DNA of 64,000 bases from Polydactylus sextarius (lineage: Eukaryota; Chordata; Actinopteri; Polynemidae), in NCBI GenBank assembly GCA_016801845.1, contig CM028915.1, positions 9,421,001 to 9,485,000 of the forward strand, read 5' to 3'. The notes beneath the pieces were generated by a model, which was given only the letters and a program-made list of their open reading frames with translations, was not told where the DNA came from and ran no database searches. Below are positions 22,901 to 33,952 of this stretch, one piece after another. How positions within the stretch are numbered: the stretch's first letter is position 1; every line of letters starts with the position of its first letter. The translations under genes were made by a program, and so were the position numbers.

Positions 22901-25900
22901 GAGCAGCCCGGTGACGTATGAGCTCTGTCCTCAACTGACGCTCGACTCAGGATAAGGCATTTATCTTTCTACACGCAGTTCCCTCAGAGTGAAACAGGCT
23001 AAGTAATACAAAACCACAGTGCAGGTCATAGTGCATAGTGTTGCGGCAACTTGCATTCACGGTAAATACCTGTTTGTGGGTAGTAAGTGTGTTTTAAACT
23101 GCACTTTCATACAGGATACCAGTTTAGGGTCATCAAGAGGCCACGGACATAGGCCTACATAATAATTAGCTGTTCCTGTTAAAGTGAAACTTTTTCATTC
23201 CCACAAACTAACAAACATGTAGGTTTATGTATTCACAGGTGCTTTCTCAAGACTGAAACTTTAGTGTGGATGTTTTATTTTATAAAACAGATGGTCTAAA
23301 ACAGCCTAATATAAAAATATAAGTGCATATCATGAATGTATGCAACTGACAGTAGTGAGTAAATTAAAAGGACAAAAAGATATGTTTTATATGGCAATAT
23401 AAATGTGCTGTATTGTTTAGGTCATCAATGTGCACTCATCTCATGATTGGGGAATTTGTGAGAGAAGACAGTCATTCCAGTACAAGCATGTTGTTAACTC
23501 CCGACAGGAGGAATTAGGAAATATCCTAAGACTAAAAAAAAATACATGACTCAATATAACATCAATAGACTGATGAGTAAAGAAACTATTGTCTATAACC
23601 TAAAGGGAAAATAAATGATATTTAAACTGTCTGGGTTAAAACTTGAACATGTACTATCTCTTCTGAAAAATAAAAAGTTTAAAACGAGGACACCGCATAC
23701 TCTACTGACCTGAATCATTCAAGCGAAAATATTTTTAAGAAGTAATGAAACCCAGACTATGTTTGGTGAGGGTTCGGCTTTTAATAATCATCGGTAAAAG
23801 TCGTGCTGAAACATTGGCATTATCCATTCTTAAAAAAAAAAAAAAAAAAACATAGTGCAAAGCGCTGATATTAAAAGTAAAGGATCGTTTCAGGAGGAAA
23901 AATGTGTACTCTGTGCCTCAAAGTTACCACGTCCTAGAAAAATCTGACAAACAGCTTGCTGCACTTGAGTGAGTTGGACCGCAACTCCGTCAGACTATCT
24001 CTCATTAAGCTCTTTTGTGAGCTCCCTCTCTCTCTCTCTCTCTTCTTCATTTTCTTCAGTCTTGACGGATGTGGCTGTACTCAAACATCTCCACAGACGT
24101 ACTGTCAGCGCTCATCAGTATCAAAAAGTAATGAAACATTGCATTACTGTACATTAGCGATGCGCCTTAGTGGAGCTGCCAACTTTCTGTAGGGGGATAC
24201 TGAGTACAACACGTTTTCTACACGCAAATTTAATTCCCAGTAAACACCAGACATAAATCCTTAAATAGAGCCCAGTGTGCTCCATTAGGTGTCTCGCTAT
24301 TACATACTACTTACTATGCAGTTGCATATGTTATTTGACCTTTCCTGATTTCCACATATATAGTAAACACTTTTCCAAGCAAAACAGCAAGGGAATGAGA
24401 AGATCTGCAATGAGTTTGTTGTGATATAGCAACCAAAACACACACACAAAAATAAAATAAAATCGGATGAAGACTGGAATGAAACTCCTCTGCATAACAT
24501 CAAATAAATAAACTGCACACACACACACACACACACAAACAGGTTGTGTGAAATTGGATATTCCTAAAACAAAAAAAAAAAAAAAACAGAAAATTGATAA
24601 GCTGGACTTCCAGCCCACTGTTGGGGAAAGTGAGGTACGAGTCGCAGGGTGATTTGATGCCCCACTTACGCCGAGTTCGCCCTCTGCTGCATCTCCCTCA
24701 TGTATCCCTCCTGGTCTCACAAGGTGCTCCCACTCCACTGACAGTGCTGCTGGCCAGACAGAAACTGTGAGCTCCGATGTGAAAGGAAGAGCAAAGGCAG
24801 CTCTAAATCCATACATGGCATGATGATGCAACCGTGCTGCCAGCTTGGTACAGTCATCTCCCGTCACTAGGGTCACCGAGCAACATCCATCCAAGTGATA
24901 TGAACAGGAGGACGCGGAGGACACGGCAGCGACGTAGACTGTGACCTCACATGCATTTAGCTGTGTTAACTAATTGAAGTTAAATTGTATGATCATGTCT
25001 GGTTCTGTTGTCCTGCTCTGAAGAAATGCATCAAATTGATCTTTCAGAGACTGAGGCAGACTGTAGCTGTGTTAGTCTTTGCTCCCACTTTATCCTCCTC
25101 TGACTTTCTCCTTCTCTAACTCGGTGCTCTTTCTCTCTCATAAAGCCACGCTTCAGGAGCATGCTGCCTATTGGTTTTTGAAGCAGTGGGACAAAAAGGG
25201 TAGGGAGTGGCATCAGTGCACACTCATGGACATATATGTGCTACCAGAGAACACCCACACACAGACATACATTACTAGACCAAAACAACACAGCGTTATG
25301 ACCTGAACTGACCCTGGAGGGAAGTTAATTTATTTTTTTTTTTTTTTTTACACCTGGCTTAAAAAAATACCAGACTAAAACACACAATCACCCTGAAAAT
25401 CTAAGACTAGTTTCACTAGTCAAGTTTTCTTTAAGTAAATGAACAAAAACACCTTTAACTTTAACTGTTTGCATCTATGGAAATTACAATCTCTTTGCAT
25501 TTACTGGGGTTTTTGTGTGAAACTTATAAGTTTCCACAGTGGGAGGAAAGAGGGCTGACAGCAGCTGAGAATTGGTTTTTGTTTTGCTTCGCACACATTG
25601 GATTGCCACAGTTTGTTACCCTCAGTCATTGTAGGAGAGCGACAGCACACAGTGGCCGACCTAAACCGTACAGATGGAGAGACGACGGCATCCGTGCATC
25701 TTCAGCTTTGCTCAGTCTGAATGCTAACCAGCAACCATCATTTCAATGTCCAGCCAGGCACGTGGAGACTAAAGCCGACATCTCGGCTTTCCTGCTGTGA
25801 ATCAGCCTCCTTGAAATAACATCATTACATCAGTGATAATAGGCGTCACTGTCATCTACCCATATTTCTCTAGAGTTTTTGATTTCTACAAGAAGGCTCG

Positions 25901-28900
25901 TCCAGTTGCGAATGTTCTCTTCCTGCCGAATTAAAGCCACCGCTTCTTGTCAAACTAAACATGGAGTAACTGTGACGAATACTCGGTGTATCTCCATATA
26001 ATGGAACCGAAAAACAACCTTTCAATTCTGTGAACATTCTTTTGTACAAGTAACAATAAAACATAACACCACTGTTAAAAGGAACACCTTTATTTTATTT
26101 GCTGTGAAGGAAGTCATGTTTATAGCACTATGGCTCTTAAGCCTAACCTCCTGGCACTGCCACACTTTCTATTGCAAAGTTTCCAACCTATCATTCAGCA
26201 CACCTAACTAATGTGAAAAGTCATTCAAATACATAAAATCCTGGGTATTGTCAAACACAACTGAAATGTTTCTGAGGATCCTGTTAATGCCACAATGAGC
26301 GGCTGAGAAGTCTTGAAAACAGGATGTAGGAGAGAAAAGGCAGGGCAGTGTGGGTATTGGAAGGGCATGACAGGACATTGTGTAACACATTGAAAATGCA
26401 TGGAAACCATAGGTTTCCCCTTATCAATGCAAAACATGGATCTTACACTAATGAAACTGGGGCTGGTATTTCAATCAATGAGTCCAGTAAACCAACCCTA
26501 AGCATGCAATCCATGACAAAGTGCAAACAGTTTCATTTAAGCTCCAGTAGCCTTCGAGTAGGGAATATTGCAGTGATTTCAAAAAAGTACCACAGGAAAT
26601 TACAGGCTTAATACTAATTGCTGGAGCTCACCAGTCATAAAAACTGTGTAATGACTGATCCAATACCATTAATAAAACTCTGCTTTGTTATTAAAGTGCT
26701 GTAACATTTTAGCAAGTGAGAACAACCTCCATCGGGGAATAACCTAGTTAAGCTATGTGACATGATCCCTGTGCCATTTCAGAATTCCCTCGCCGCTGCC
26801 ACCCTACACAAAGGGCAATTAGGTAGCATGGTTGCTCAATTAACACTGCAGTTACAGAGATGTTTCCATAGCCAACTCCTAAATCTGGTAAACTCATTCA
26901 CACAGCCACTGATCTTCAAATCCAACTTTTCTTTCCCCTCCCTTTTCTCCTTTCTTTCCTCGGGAAACACTTTATGGCTCAAAATCCTCTCTAATCTTCG
27001 TGGAAACTCAAAATCAACGACTCATTTCCCAATGAGCTGTTTGTTTAAGCTCAGGCGATGGGAGGCGAAGCCGCTCAAGGCAGCAGAAACGTGCGTCGTG
27101 TGGGCCACATGATATCTTTGCTCCTGCCTCTTCCTTACGCTATCATCATCAGTGTGAAATTTCTTTCACAGTGCCGTGGCCATTGTTTATGAATGGCACA
27201 TTGGTGCATGGAGGTGTGAATGAAAGTGACTCATGTTTGTCTCTCTCTCTCACCCTCACAGACGTTTTCACTCCACTTCAGTCGGCAAATGTGCCGAGTT
27301 TGGCTTTCACAGTCACTCTGCAACAAACACTGGGACCATTTTCAATAGTGCGGAAGTTTTCCACCATCACTCTTCCAATATGCACTTTGCGGGCTGCTAA
27401 CATAACTCTGAGGAATACAAGATTGGTCTTGGAGCCCGATTACAGAAGGCATATACAGCTAGCTACACAGCTGAGGGGGCAGGGTGAGATCCAGATTCAC
27501 TCAGGGCAGTGTGAGTAGTCAGCTGTGAATGTAACACCCTTTGCTCTCAATGGTAGATTTGCCGCTGGCAAATTCTATTATAAGCATGGGGGGAAAAAAC
27601 ATCACAAAACAAATGAGTGTATGTCTTGTATTACACATACAGTTCTGGATATTCATTTAAAAACAGCATGACACAAAATGAGCTGTTTTTGTGCCATAAA
27701 ATATGGACAATAGGTCGGCTATATTGCCTGCGGGCTAAAACTGCAGCTATGTCAACGAGCGTGATCTGTTTTGCTTCAGTCCCCGTGTATTAGATTAGGC
27801 ACCATGTATAGCACAGCACTACAGGATGAGAAAGCAACCTCACAGCGAGTCCATATGACAACACTGTCCATCACAGCAGATCAGACATACCCTTCTGAAG
27901 GAGGGAGAGAGATATACCCTCGCTTTAACTGGGTCATCATTACAAGGAAAAGAGATAACCTTATAACTTGTCGGTTCTGGAGAGTCGACCGTGGCCAGAC
28001 AAGAAGATGAATGAACTCTTGGGAGAATGTGTGTCTGGCCTTGTTTATACTTCCAAAGACAGGTGTTCTCCCAATGAGCTCATAAATACACATACATTCA
28101 GAATATGACTTCAAAATTTTTCTTTAGACCTAGATATTTGACTGGGACATTTCTTGGATTAAAGTAAATGTCTGTCTATTTCATTCTATATTTCTACAAT
28201 CTATATTCATTTTATTCTACAAGTTCAATGTCCAAAAAGATAAGTCGTACAAGATGTGTCTCAATATGAATAACATTGCTGTTGCACAACACAAATGGGG
28301 AAATTGCAAGCTAATAATAACCATAAATGTGGCCCTGCTTAACAAAGCATTCATCACCACCGTATGCAATTCACCAAAACCACAAACCCAATATAGAGGT
28401 ATATAGTTTGTGTTGTGTATGCCACTTGCACAACTTGGACAAATAAAGCATCACAGAGAAAGTCAGCAAGAGAGAGAGTGAGTGAGTAGATTCATTTTGA
28501 CTCTCACCAGAGTCTAAAGTTATGTGTGTGCAGATACACATTTGACTACAAGTCACTCATTGTGAAACAAGCAAGACCAAAGAAAATCAATGCCATTCAT
28601 GCACAAGTGACAACTGTTCCACTGCTTCACTGGCAACCCTACCAGTTGATAAACTGGAATGCGAGTGCAAACTCATGAAGAACTCCATATTCACAGTGGC
28701 CCTGTATGTAACAATTTGGATGTGAGTATGGTTAATACCATTTAAGGTTGTTCAATACCAGTACAGGCAAGACTGGTGAAATGTTGGCCTTCCCCTTCCT
28801 CTGTAATCTGACAGGGAGATATAGGGTGGCTTCTAAAATAAGAGCTGAATCCACACTCCAGGCCCAGTCACTTCCATATCTCACAGTATGAGGGCCAGAA

Positions 28901-31141
28901 ATGACAAAGCTCAGCAGTTCTCTAATAAGACTGTAACAAATGGGAGGGCTGTATTTAGGTTATTACAACACCAGCACATACACGGGTTTGGACATGTGCT
29001 TGTGTGCATGCCTGATAAATTCATAAAAATGCCTATAATTAGAGATGCGATTCTACAGTGTACAATGCTTGTGATGCATTTTCGATACTACAAACAAAAA
29101 GGTTTACAAATACTCTCAGGTTTGTTTCATTAGAATATCAAACAAAACTTTAAACTCTCTAACACTTAGGCTAATACCCTTTGAGTCAGAGGGACTGTAT
29201 ATTTTTTGTAAGAGGAACTGATTTAGTTATGCTTTGAACTAATTTCTCTGTCTTTTGTTACTATTGCAGTGACCTACAAACAGGTGTTTTATAGGTTCTA
29301 CAGAGAGACGCCGCACAGATCACAGGTCAGCTATAAAGCAACTGATTAACTCAATTGTGGATTACAAATACAAAGAGATTTTTGAATCAATCAAAACTAA
29401 GCACTTCATTGTTTAAGAACGTACAAAGTCAGCAGCCTGTGTTGTCTCTGCTCTAAATATCACGTCTAACCATACAAGTTGTTTGACTCATGTGTGACTA
29501 CATACAGTTTAGTGGAACTGTATGATGAAGCCATGACACAATGGTTTTTGAGGAAACATGAACATAAATATACCACTTACATAGATGACACCTGGGTGAC
29601 ATTACCTAGATTTGGCTGATGTCATCCTAACTGAAATAAGTAGCCTATTTGTCATCTGCAACTCTTCATCAAACCAGGTCACTTTACCTGCTTCCAGTAA
29701 TTATTCTTTTTGTGGAAAAACTGACCCGCTGAATGTTCCCCTCACAAAAACTGATCGACCAATTTCTCTACAGTTAGATTTCATAATCAACCCCCTTCTT
29801 GTTTATGTTCTTGAGAATGAAAATAATTAAGCACAACGACGACAACGCATCCAGATTTTTTACATGATATACTGCTGGTATGTGTAAGCTACAGATGTTG
29901 ATGATACAAGACCTCCGTTAGGCTCTATTTTGAATGTGGTGTACCATTAGTCTACTCTAATGTATGTAATCAACGTTATATACAATCATTAAGTTGTTTC
30001 TACATCATTATTTGACAAATAACAGGAACAGGCGAGACAACTTTGTTTGATGGCATTTTTTCTTGATCGGTGTCAGTCATCATATAAAGTTACTTTTGTT
30101 TCTTGTTTACTAATTGTTAATGTAACTTGTCTTATGACAGATTCACATGTAATCTAACGAACACTTCAGTTTGTTCAATACTTGTTTTTATATCTAATCA
30201 GCTACTGTAAAAAAAATGGGACAGAAACACACTCTAAATCCATCACTTTTCATATAAAGTTACATTTCCATCAGCTGTGGTTTATCCAAAAAAAAACAAG
30301 TTTGTCATGTCAACAAGATAAATAGTAGATAGTTTTGGTGAGATTGGAGTATTTCATGGCCACATCTGTCCAGTTATTAGATTATTAAAATCCATAGTCC
30401 ACGGAGCAGTAATGGAGGGCAATAAGAGTGGATCATAACTACTGATAGCCAAGTAGCACATGTTATGATTGAAACTGCACAACTCAAATTCAGGCTTCAG
30501 ATGAATGTGACAGGAGGAAGGAAATGGACTCAACACAAAGTACAGGATGCCTGAAAATGTTGATTTCTAGGTGTCACTGAAGGAGACATCATGTTTTACT
30601 GGTGATGTACTTACTGGTTCGTGGGAGGCGCAGAGAGGGGGAACACCACCTCTTCTTCCTCACATTCCTGTCCATCCTGCATGTCGCTTTCATCCATAGC
30701 GCCTGGAGGGGGAGGAGGAGGTGGTGGCAGTGGGGGGAAGACAGTGGGCCCATCAGGGCCGGTTGATGTGGGTGAAATCCGACTTGCCGGACCCTCCGAA
30801 GTGGGAGAGCAACACATGCTGCCCACGGACCCTGAGCTTGTTCCTTGGAAAACTGTATGTCCACCTCCTGCTCCGCTGCCCCCTGTTGCGGACAGCATTG
30901 GTCCGGTCAGATCCAAAGTAGACACGGGGTAGATTATGCTCATATCGGGAAGTGAGTCCGGCGATGTGTTTGAATTTTGGCGGAGGGTTGATGCTGGTCC
31001 TTGCCCCAAATCTGTGACTCGCACTCTGCTCGACTTGGGATAGTAGTTGAAAGGGGCCGTCTCCGGGCCTCCTCCGCCTGCCACCCCTGTCCCTGTCGTG
31101 ACCGAGCCCGTATCCTCACTGCTGACCTCCGCAGCCATCAT
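9456..31141 (-). CDS. rasa1: RAS p21 protein activator 1 (p120 RasGAP), 25 exons, 1045 aa
   Basis: Cytosolic GTPase-activating protein that docks on phosphotyrosine proteins and speeds GTP hydrolysis by Ras. Coding exons in transcript order: 31141-30615, 19142-18990, 17104-16969, 16070-16000, 15229-15112, 14920-14889, 14477-14425, 14256-14106, 13919-13841, 13621-13498, 13377-13221, 13126-13039, 12911-12831, 12583-12426, 12313-12237, 12088-11916, 11811-11652, 11535-11393, 10909-10794, 10635-10549, 10453-10386, 10289-10201, 10120-10043, 9777-9643, 9539-9456. Total 3138 nt with all phases consistent. Domain order: proline/acidic N-terminus, SH2, SH3, SH2, PH, C2, RasGAP. Human RASA1 has 1047 residues, also from 25 exons. 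The start uses the first of two adjacent ATGs (MMAAE), as in mammals. No frameshift or missing catalytic residue was found. Confidence 0.98.
9901..10010 (-). repeat. tRNA-like dispersed repeat (SINE-like) in rasa1 intron 23
   Basis: Read on the - strand this begins with a GGTGTAGCGGTTAGC segment resembling a pol III A box and carries GGGTTCAAACC, resembling a B box, about 40 bases later. Sequences of this 'gtggtgtagtggttag...tgggttcaaacc' type are widespread in fish genomes. The copy is short and diverged, has no tail, and sits between exons 23 and 24. It was assigned from memory of the repeat type, not from a database match. Confidence 0.6.
10343..10368. repeat. (GGTTT)n short tandem repeat
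   Basis: Five imperfect GGTTT units within rasa1 intron 21. Confidence 0.85.
12237..13919 (-). CDS. rasa1: rasa1 exons 9-15: PH and C2 domains
   Basis: Exons 9-10 encode the linker after the second SH2 domain (IYNTIRRKTKDAFYKNIVKK). The PH domain (about residues 472-575) contains GYLLFNKGKGKRWKNLYFIL, LIYFESEKRATKPKG and HFSEEQYIFYFAGE. The C2 domain (about 590-690) contains EEAHKLPVKYFTNPYCNIYL and EGQNPVFTEEFIFDD. These domains target the protein to membranes. Two one-residue differences from the human sequence as I recall it fall near GYLLFNK and TFCSNLRK. Introns are short (about 95-430 bases). A long (GA)n tract borders the exon 9 acceptor. Confidence 0.96.
13931..13957. repeat. (GA)n microsatellite beside rasa1 exon 9
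   Basis: On the transcribed (-) strand this is a (CT)n run ending about 10 bases before the AG of the exon 9 acceptor, so it supplies the polypyrimidine tract. Length changes here could affect exon 9 splicing. Confidence 0.9.
14106..19142 (-). CDS. rasa1: rasa1 exons 2-8: SH2-SH3-SH2 module
   Basis: The N-terminal SH2 domain (about residues 177-268) begins WYHGKLDRT and carries SYLIRESD with the phosphotyrosine-binding arginine at R203. The SH3 domain (about 279-336) includes RAILPYTKVPDTDEISFLKGD and DDGWMWVTN. The C-terminal SH2 domain (about 347-440) begins WYHGKITKQEA, with FLVRPSD carrying R373. These are the docking domains for receptor tyrosine kinases and p190RhoGAP. Exon 4 uses the acceptor TTTTCAAAAG ending at 16071, which restores PVEDRRR; a nearer AG would break the frame. 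Exon 8 likewise needs the AG ending at 14257 to give TVGQVCSF. Introns of 1.9-2.0 kb follow exons 2 and 3 (17105-18989, after exon 2). Confidence 0.96.
18163..18324. repeat. (TG)n and (CTG)n microsatellites in rasa1 intron 2
   Basis: A TG run at 18163-18182 and a (CTG)7 run at about 18304-18324 lie in the long intron between exons 2 and 3. On the rasa1 strand the triplet reads CAG. Confidence 0.85.
19143..30614 (-). other. rasa1: rasa1 intron 1 (11.5 kb)
   Basis: Large first intron separating the divergent N-terminal exon from the SH2-SH3-SH2 exons. It contains T/A runs (19599-19617, 19672-19696, 23831-23850, 25330-25349), a CA run (24515-24537) and long AT-rich stretches with no coding signal. 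Two blocks stand out as less repetitive: about 24600-24940, with the longest unexplained open frame here, and about 26760-27540, which looks like conserved regulatory DNA. No nested gene was recognised. Confidence 0.7.
24515..24537. repeat. (AC)n microsatellite
   Basis: AC dinucleotide run in rasa1 intron 1. It accounts for the low-complexity C-terminal half of the - strand open frame spanning 24331-24924. Confidence 0.9.
30615..31141 (-). CDS. rasa1: rasa1 exon 1: N-terminal low-complexity region
   Basis: Encodes residues 1-176, ending PPTNQ and splitting the Gln codon (donor GTAAGT). It starts MMAAEVSSE, then runs through Gly/Ser/Thr-rich sequence. A proline tract at about 136-146 (FPPLPPPP...) could be an SH3 ligand, and an acidic stretch ECEEEEVV lies at 159-166. 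As I recall it, the human N-terminus is Gly/Ala-rich and aligns only at its two ends (MMAAE; the polyproline-EEEEV-APPTNQ segment). The middle is therefore poorly conserved, while the remaining exons match closely. Confidence 0.95.
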
Positions 31142-31950
31142 ATTAGGAAAATACGTAGAGGGGAAAAAGTCCCGGAGGGAACCTGCCCTTCCCCTCTGTT
31201 CTTACAATACTCCTTCAGTGTTCGGGCTCCGGGGAAACAACACCAAAAGTTTCTCAAAATCGCGTTTAGCTAGCCAGCTAACGTTAGCCAACAAGCTAAC
31301 TTAGCTTACGTAGCTGCACTAGCGGGCGTTAGCTTTACCTCGCATTCGCTCGCTGCAAAAGATAGCCACGCTAACGCTAGCGGGATGGCTAGCAGCTTCG
31401 AGACACTTGATGAGTTCTTGCTTGCTATGTCTTCATTGTTTCCTGAGTTTAAAGTTCACACAGAAACGTTGCTGGAAGCTAACACTTAAAGCGTAACAAA
31501 TAGAATATCAATTCACCAATGTTTCCTGGTTTTTGTTCGGACTTCACCTTCGATACCAGACAGACCACTTGTCGGGGAGTGTTGTTTTATTGTCACTGTT
31601 GTATGTAATCCCCGTCTTTTTTTCTTCCAGTGTTGTTGTTTTCTTTCCTTTTGAGTTTCCAGCCGCCTCGAGTAGAGTCCACACACAACCCGGCTCTTAT
31701 AGCGTAAATTCCCGGAGTGGTGTATTATTCTGTGCGAACTACCATGTCGTTAATCAAAGTAAATCTTTCTTGCGTACAGAAGCTAAGTTCGCCTTTTTTT
31801 TTCTAGGTTTCAGGGCTGGTGGCTTGCCCGCTGCTGCGCTGCTCTTTCTCCCCTCCCTCTCCCACTCCTCTCCAGTCACAGAGCAGACACAGCCAAGTGA
31901 ACACAGAACGACAAGCAATCCATGACATCTTCAATCACTACTCCGAGAAA
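31142..31950 (-). promoter_or_regulatory. rasa1: rasa1 5' UTR / promoter region
   Basis: Sequence upstream of the rasa1 start (higher coordinates) is locally CpG-containing and has no TATA box. At 31266-31400 it is packed with GCTAAC, GTTAGC and GCTAGC words, including the perfect palindrome GCTAACGTTAGC at 31277-31288. The extent of the 5' UTR and the transcription start cannot be fixed from sequence alone. The region beyond about 31950 turns AT-rich and intergenic. Confidence 0.6.
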
Positions 31951-33200
31951 TGGGAGTTGGAGTTTAATTGATTATTAGCTAGATTAAAAATGATTTCTTA
32001 AAAACACAGCATCCTGTTTTTTTTCCTTCCCCTGCATAGAACTAGATTAGAAAACAGACAAGTAGCACAGATGTTTGTCTGAACCAGATGTGTAGATACT
32101 TGGACTATTTGCATATTTTCCATGCAAACCTATTCAGTGAATTGGGATTGCTATAGTTACTCCCTTTTTAAGTTGTCTCATAGTTAATCAATAAAAGTTT
32201 GGAAAATTATTGCAATCTAAATATTTTATCCTTATTGTGCAAAACTCCAAAGATTCTCCTATATGGACCATTTAACATACACCAGATGTTATTTTTTTTT
32301 CAGTCCCAGTAGTGATATCATTCACTCATTTCCAAACTGACAGTCGACATAACATCCATTCTTTCATTTATTTCTGACTTAAATAAACATCCATATGGTC
32401 TAGTGTCAGTTTTTAATTAACACTTTCACAAGCCGCTGAAGAAAGTGAGAATGTCGCTCTGACTGTTTGACAGAAAGTCTGTGTTAATTTTAGCTGGACG
32501 GAGAATTTCATTTTAATTTAACTCTTAAGCACTGCATCCTTGTCGTCGCCTTGTTGTCTTGGGTCTTCGGATCACAATCTACGGTTGTTTTACACTTTAG
32601 GTGGAGAATAGTGTCACTTTAAGATATTTTATGTTGTATATTTTTTTTGTTAATTACATGTTGAGAAGCACTTCTTGAGAAATAAATGTATTATTATGTT
32701 GTATAGTTTAGTTATAGTTATAGTATAGTAGTGGTAGCACTTACAATGCAGTAAAAACAACATTAATACAGAGGTGTGTTTTCAAATCTTTAGGGTATTT
32801 ACCTTTATTTTATAATAATTCTGTAAAGTCAGCCAAGGGGAGGATTTTTTTTTCGTAGGCAAACAGTCCAATGCTTGACTGGCCAAGTCCGACATATGGC
32901 CACAATACAACTAACAACAAGAGCTAAGACAAAAATACCTCCTGAAACAGGCAAGAATTGATGATTGCCATCCTGGCAATTCATCACCCGAGTGGATAAC
33001 AAAGGTGTAGGTGTAGAACAGAAACGTGTTCCAGTTTTCAGAGATTATTCCATAAAAAAACATGAGAGGAGATGTGGATGTGTGATATTGTATGATGTTT
33101 ATTTTACCGACTCCATGAACTGGTTCAGATAAAGGGGGTAACTAGAAGCAATGTTAATGATGTGGTTTTAGAAATTGGACAAGTAGCATTGCTTAAACAT
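31951..33200. other. AT-rich intergenic DNA
   Basis: AT-rich, non-repetitive sequence with no exon-like signal. An octamer site (ATTTGCAT) occurs at 32107-32114. Nothing else was seen. Confidence 0.5.
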
Positions 33201-33419
33201 TTCAATTTTTTATTTTAGTATATTTAATATACATATTGGACACATTTGACATATTTCCGTCAGAGCACAATTTGAATATGACATCTACAAAGACATTTAA
33301 ATTTGAACATCTGCCCTTTTTAAAAGAAAATGGGAGCAAACAAAAACGAAAAGTAAAAGGCCATTTTGACCAAAGGGTGTATTCGTAAATGTAGCACACA
33401 TAAATCAAACCGATGGCAT

Positions 33420-33720
33420 CTGGATAGGGCACAGTCAAGTTGCCCTTTTATGCAAATTTTGATGGGCCGGCTTTAAATACCCCTTTAAACATTAATATGT
33501 CGTTTGAGGGCCAGAGAGGCTGATTTGTAGGCTCCAGTATGATAGCCACAGGCTAACCTGGAGCAGATAGATCTTACGTGGTATTGAGCAGCTACAGCAG
33601 CAGCAGCGAGCCGCTGTTGTTCTCTGCCTACTATCTCCAGTCATGCCTCGGGGCAGCTGCCATTACCATTCCACCTCCACACTGATCCGTCTCAGAGCAA
33701 CTGGCACTGCTGTAAAAAAG
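33420..33720. other. Candidate conserved non-coding element
   Basis: About 300 bases of balanced composition without simple repeats, containing an octamer (ATGCAAAT, 33450-33457) and a CAG-rich centre (33594-33606). It lies next to a long tetranucleotide repeat. Called only because its texture differs from the surrounding AT-rich DNA; no alignment was available. Confidence 0.3.
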
Positions 33721-33802
33721 GATGTCTGGACGTCTCTTCCATTTTTTCATTGGCCAGTTTTACTCTCTGTCTGAGGGAAAGTCTCTCTCATGATAGATAG
33801 AA

Positions 33803-33865
33803 AGGTAGGTAGGTAGGTAGGTAGGTAGGTAGGTAGGTAGGTAGGTAGGTAGGTAGGTAGGTAGG

Positions 33866-33952
<87 letters not shown>
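33803..33952. repeat. (GGTA)n-(GATA)n compound tetranucleotide microsatellite
   Basis: About 64 bases of GGTA/AGGT units change to about 86 bases of GATA/ATAG units with no interruption. The block encodes the spurious Tyr-Leu-Pro-Thr and Ser-Ile-Tyr-Leu open frames on the - strand. It is the longest pure tetranucleotide array in the window. Confidence 0.97.

Noticed and set aside
30621..30932. Gly-rich + strand frames opposite rasa1 exon 1
   Set aside because: Antisense translation of the proline tract and neighbouring exon 1 sequence.
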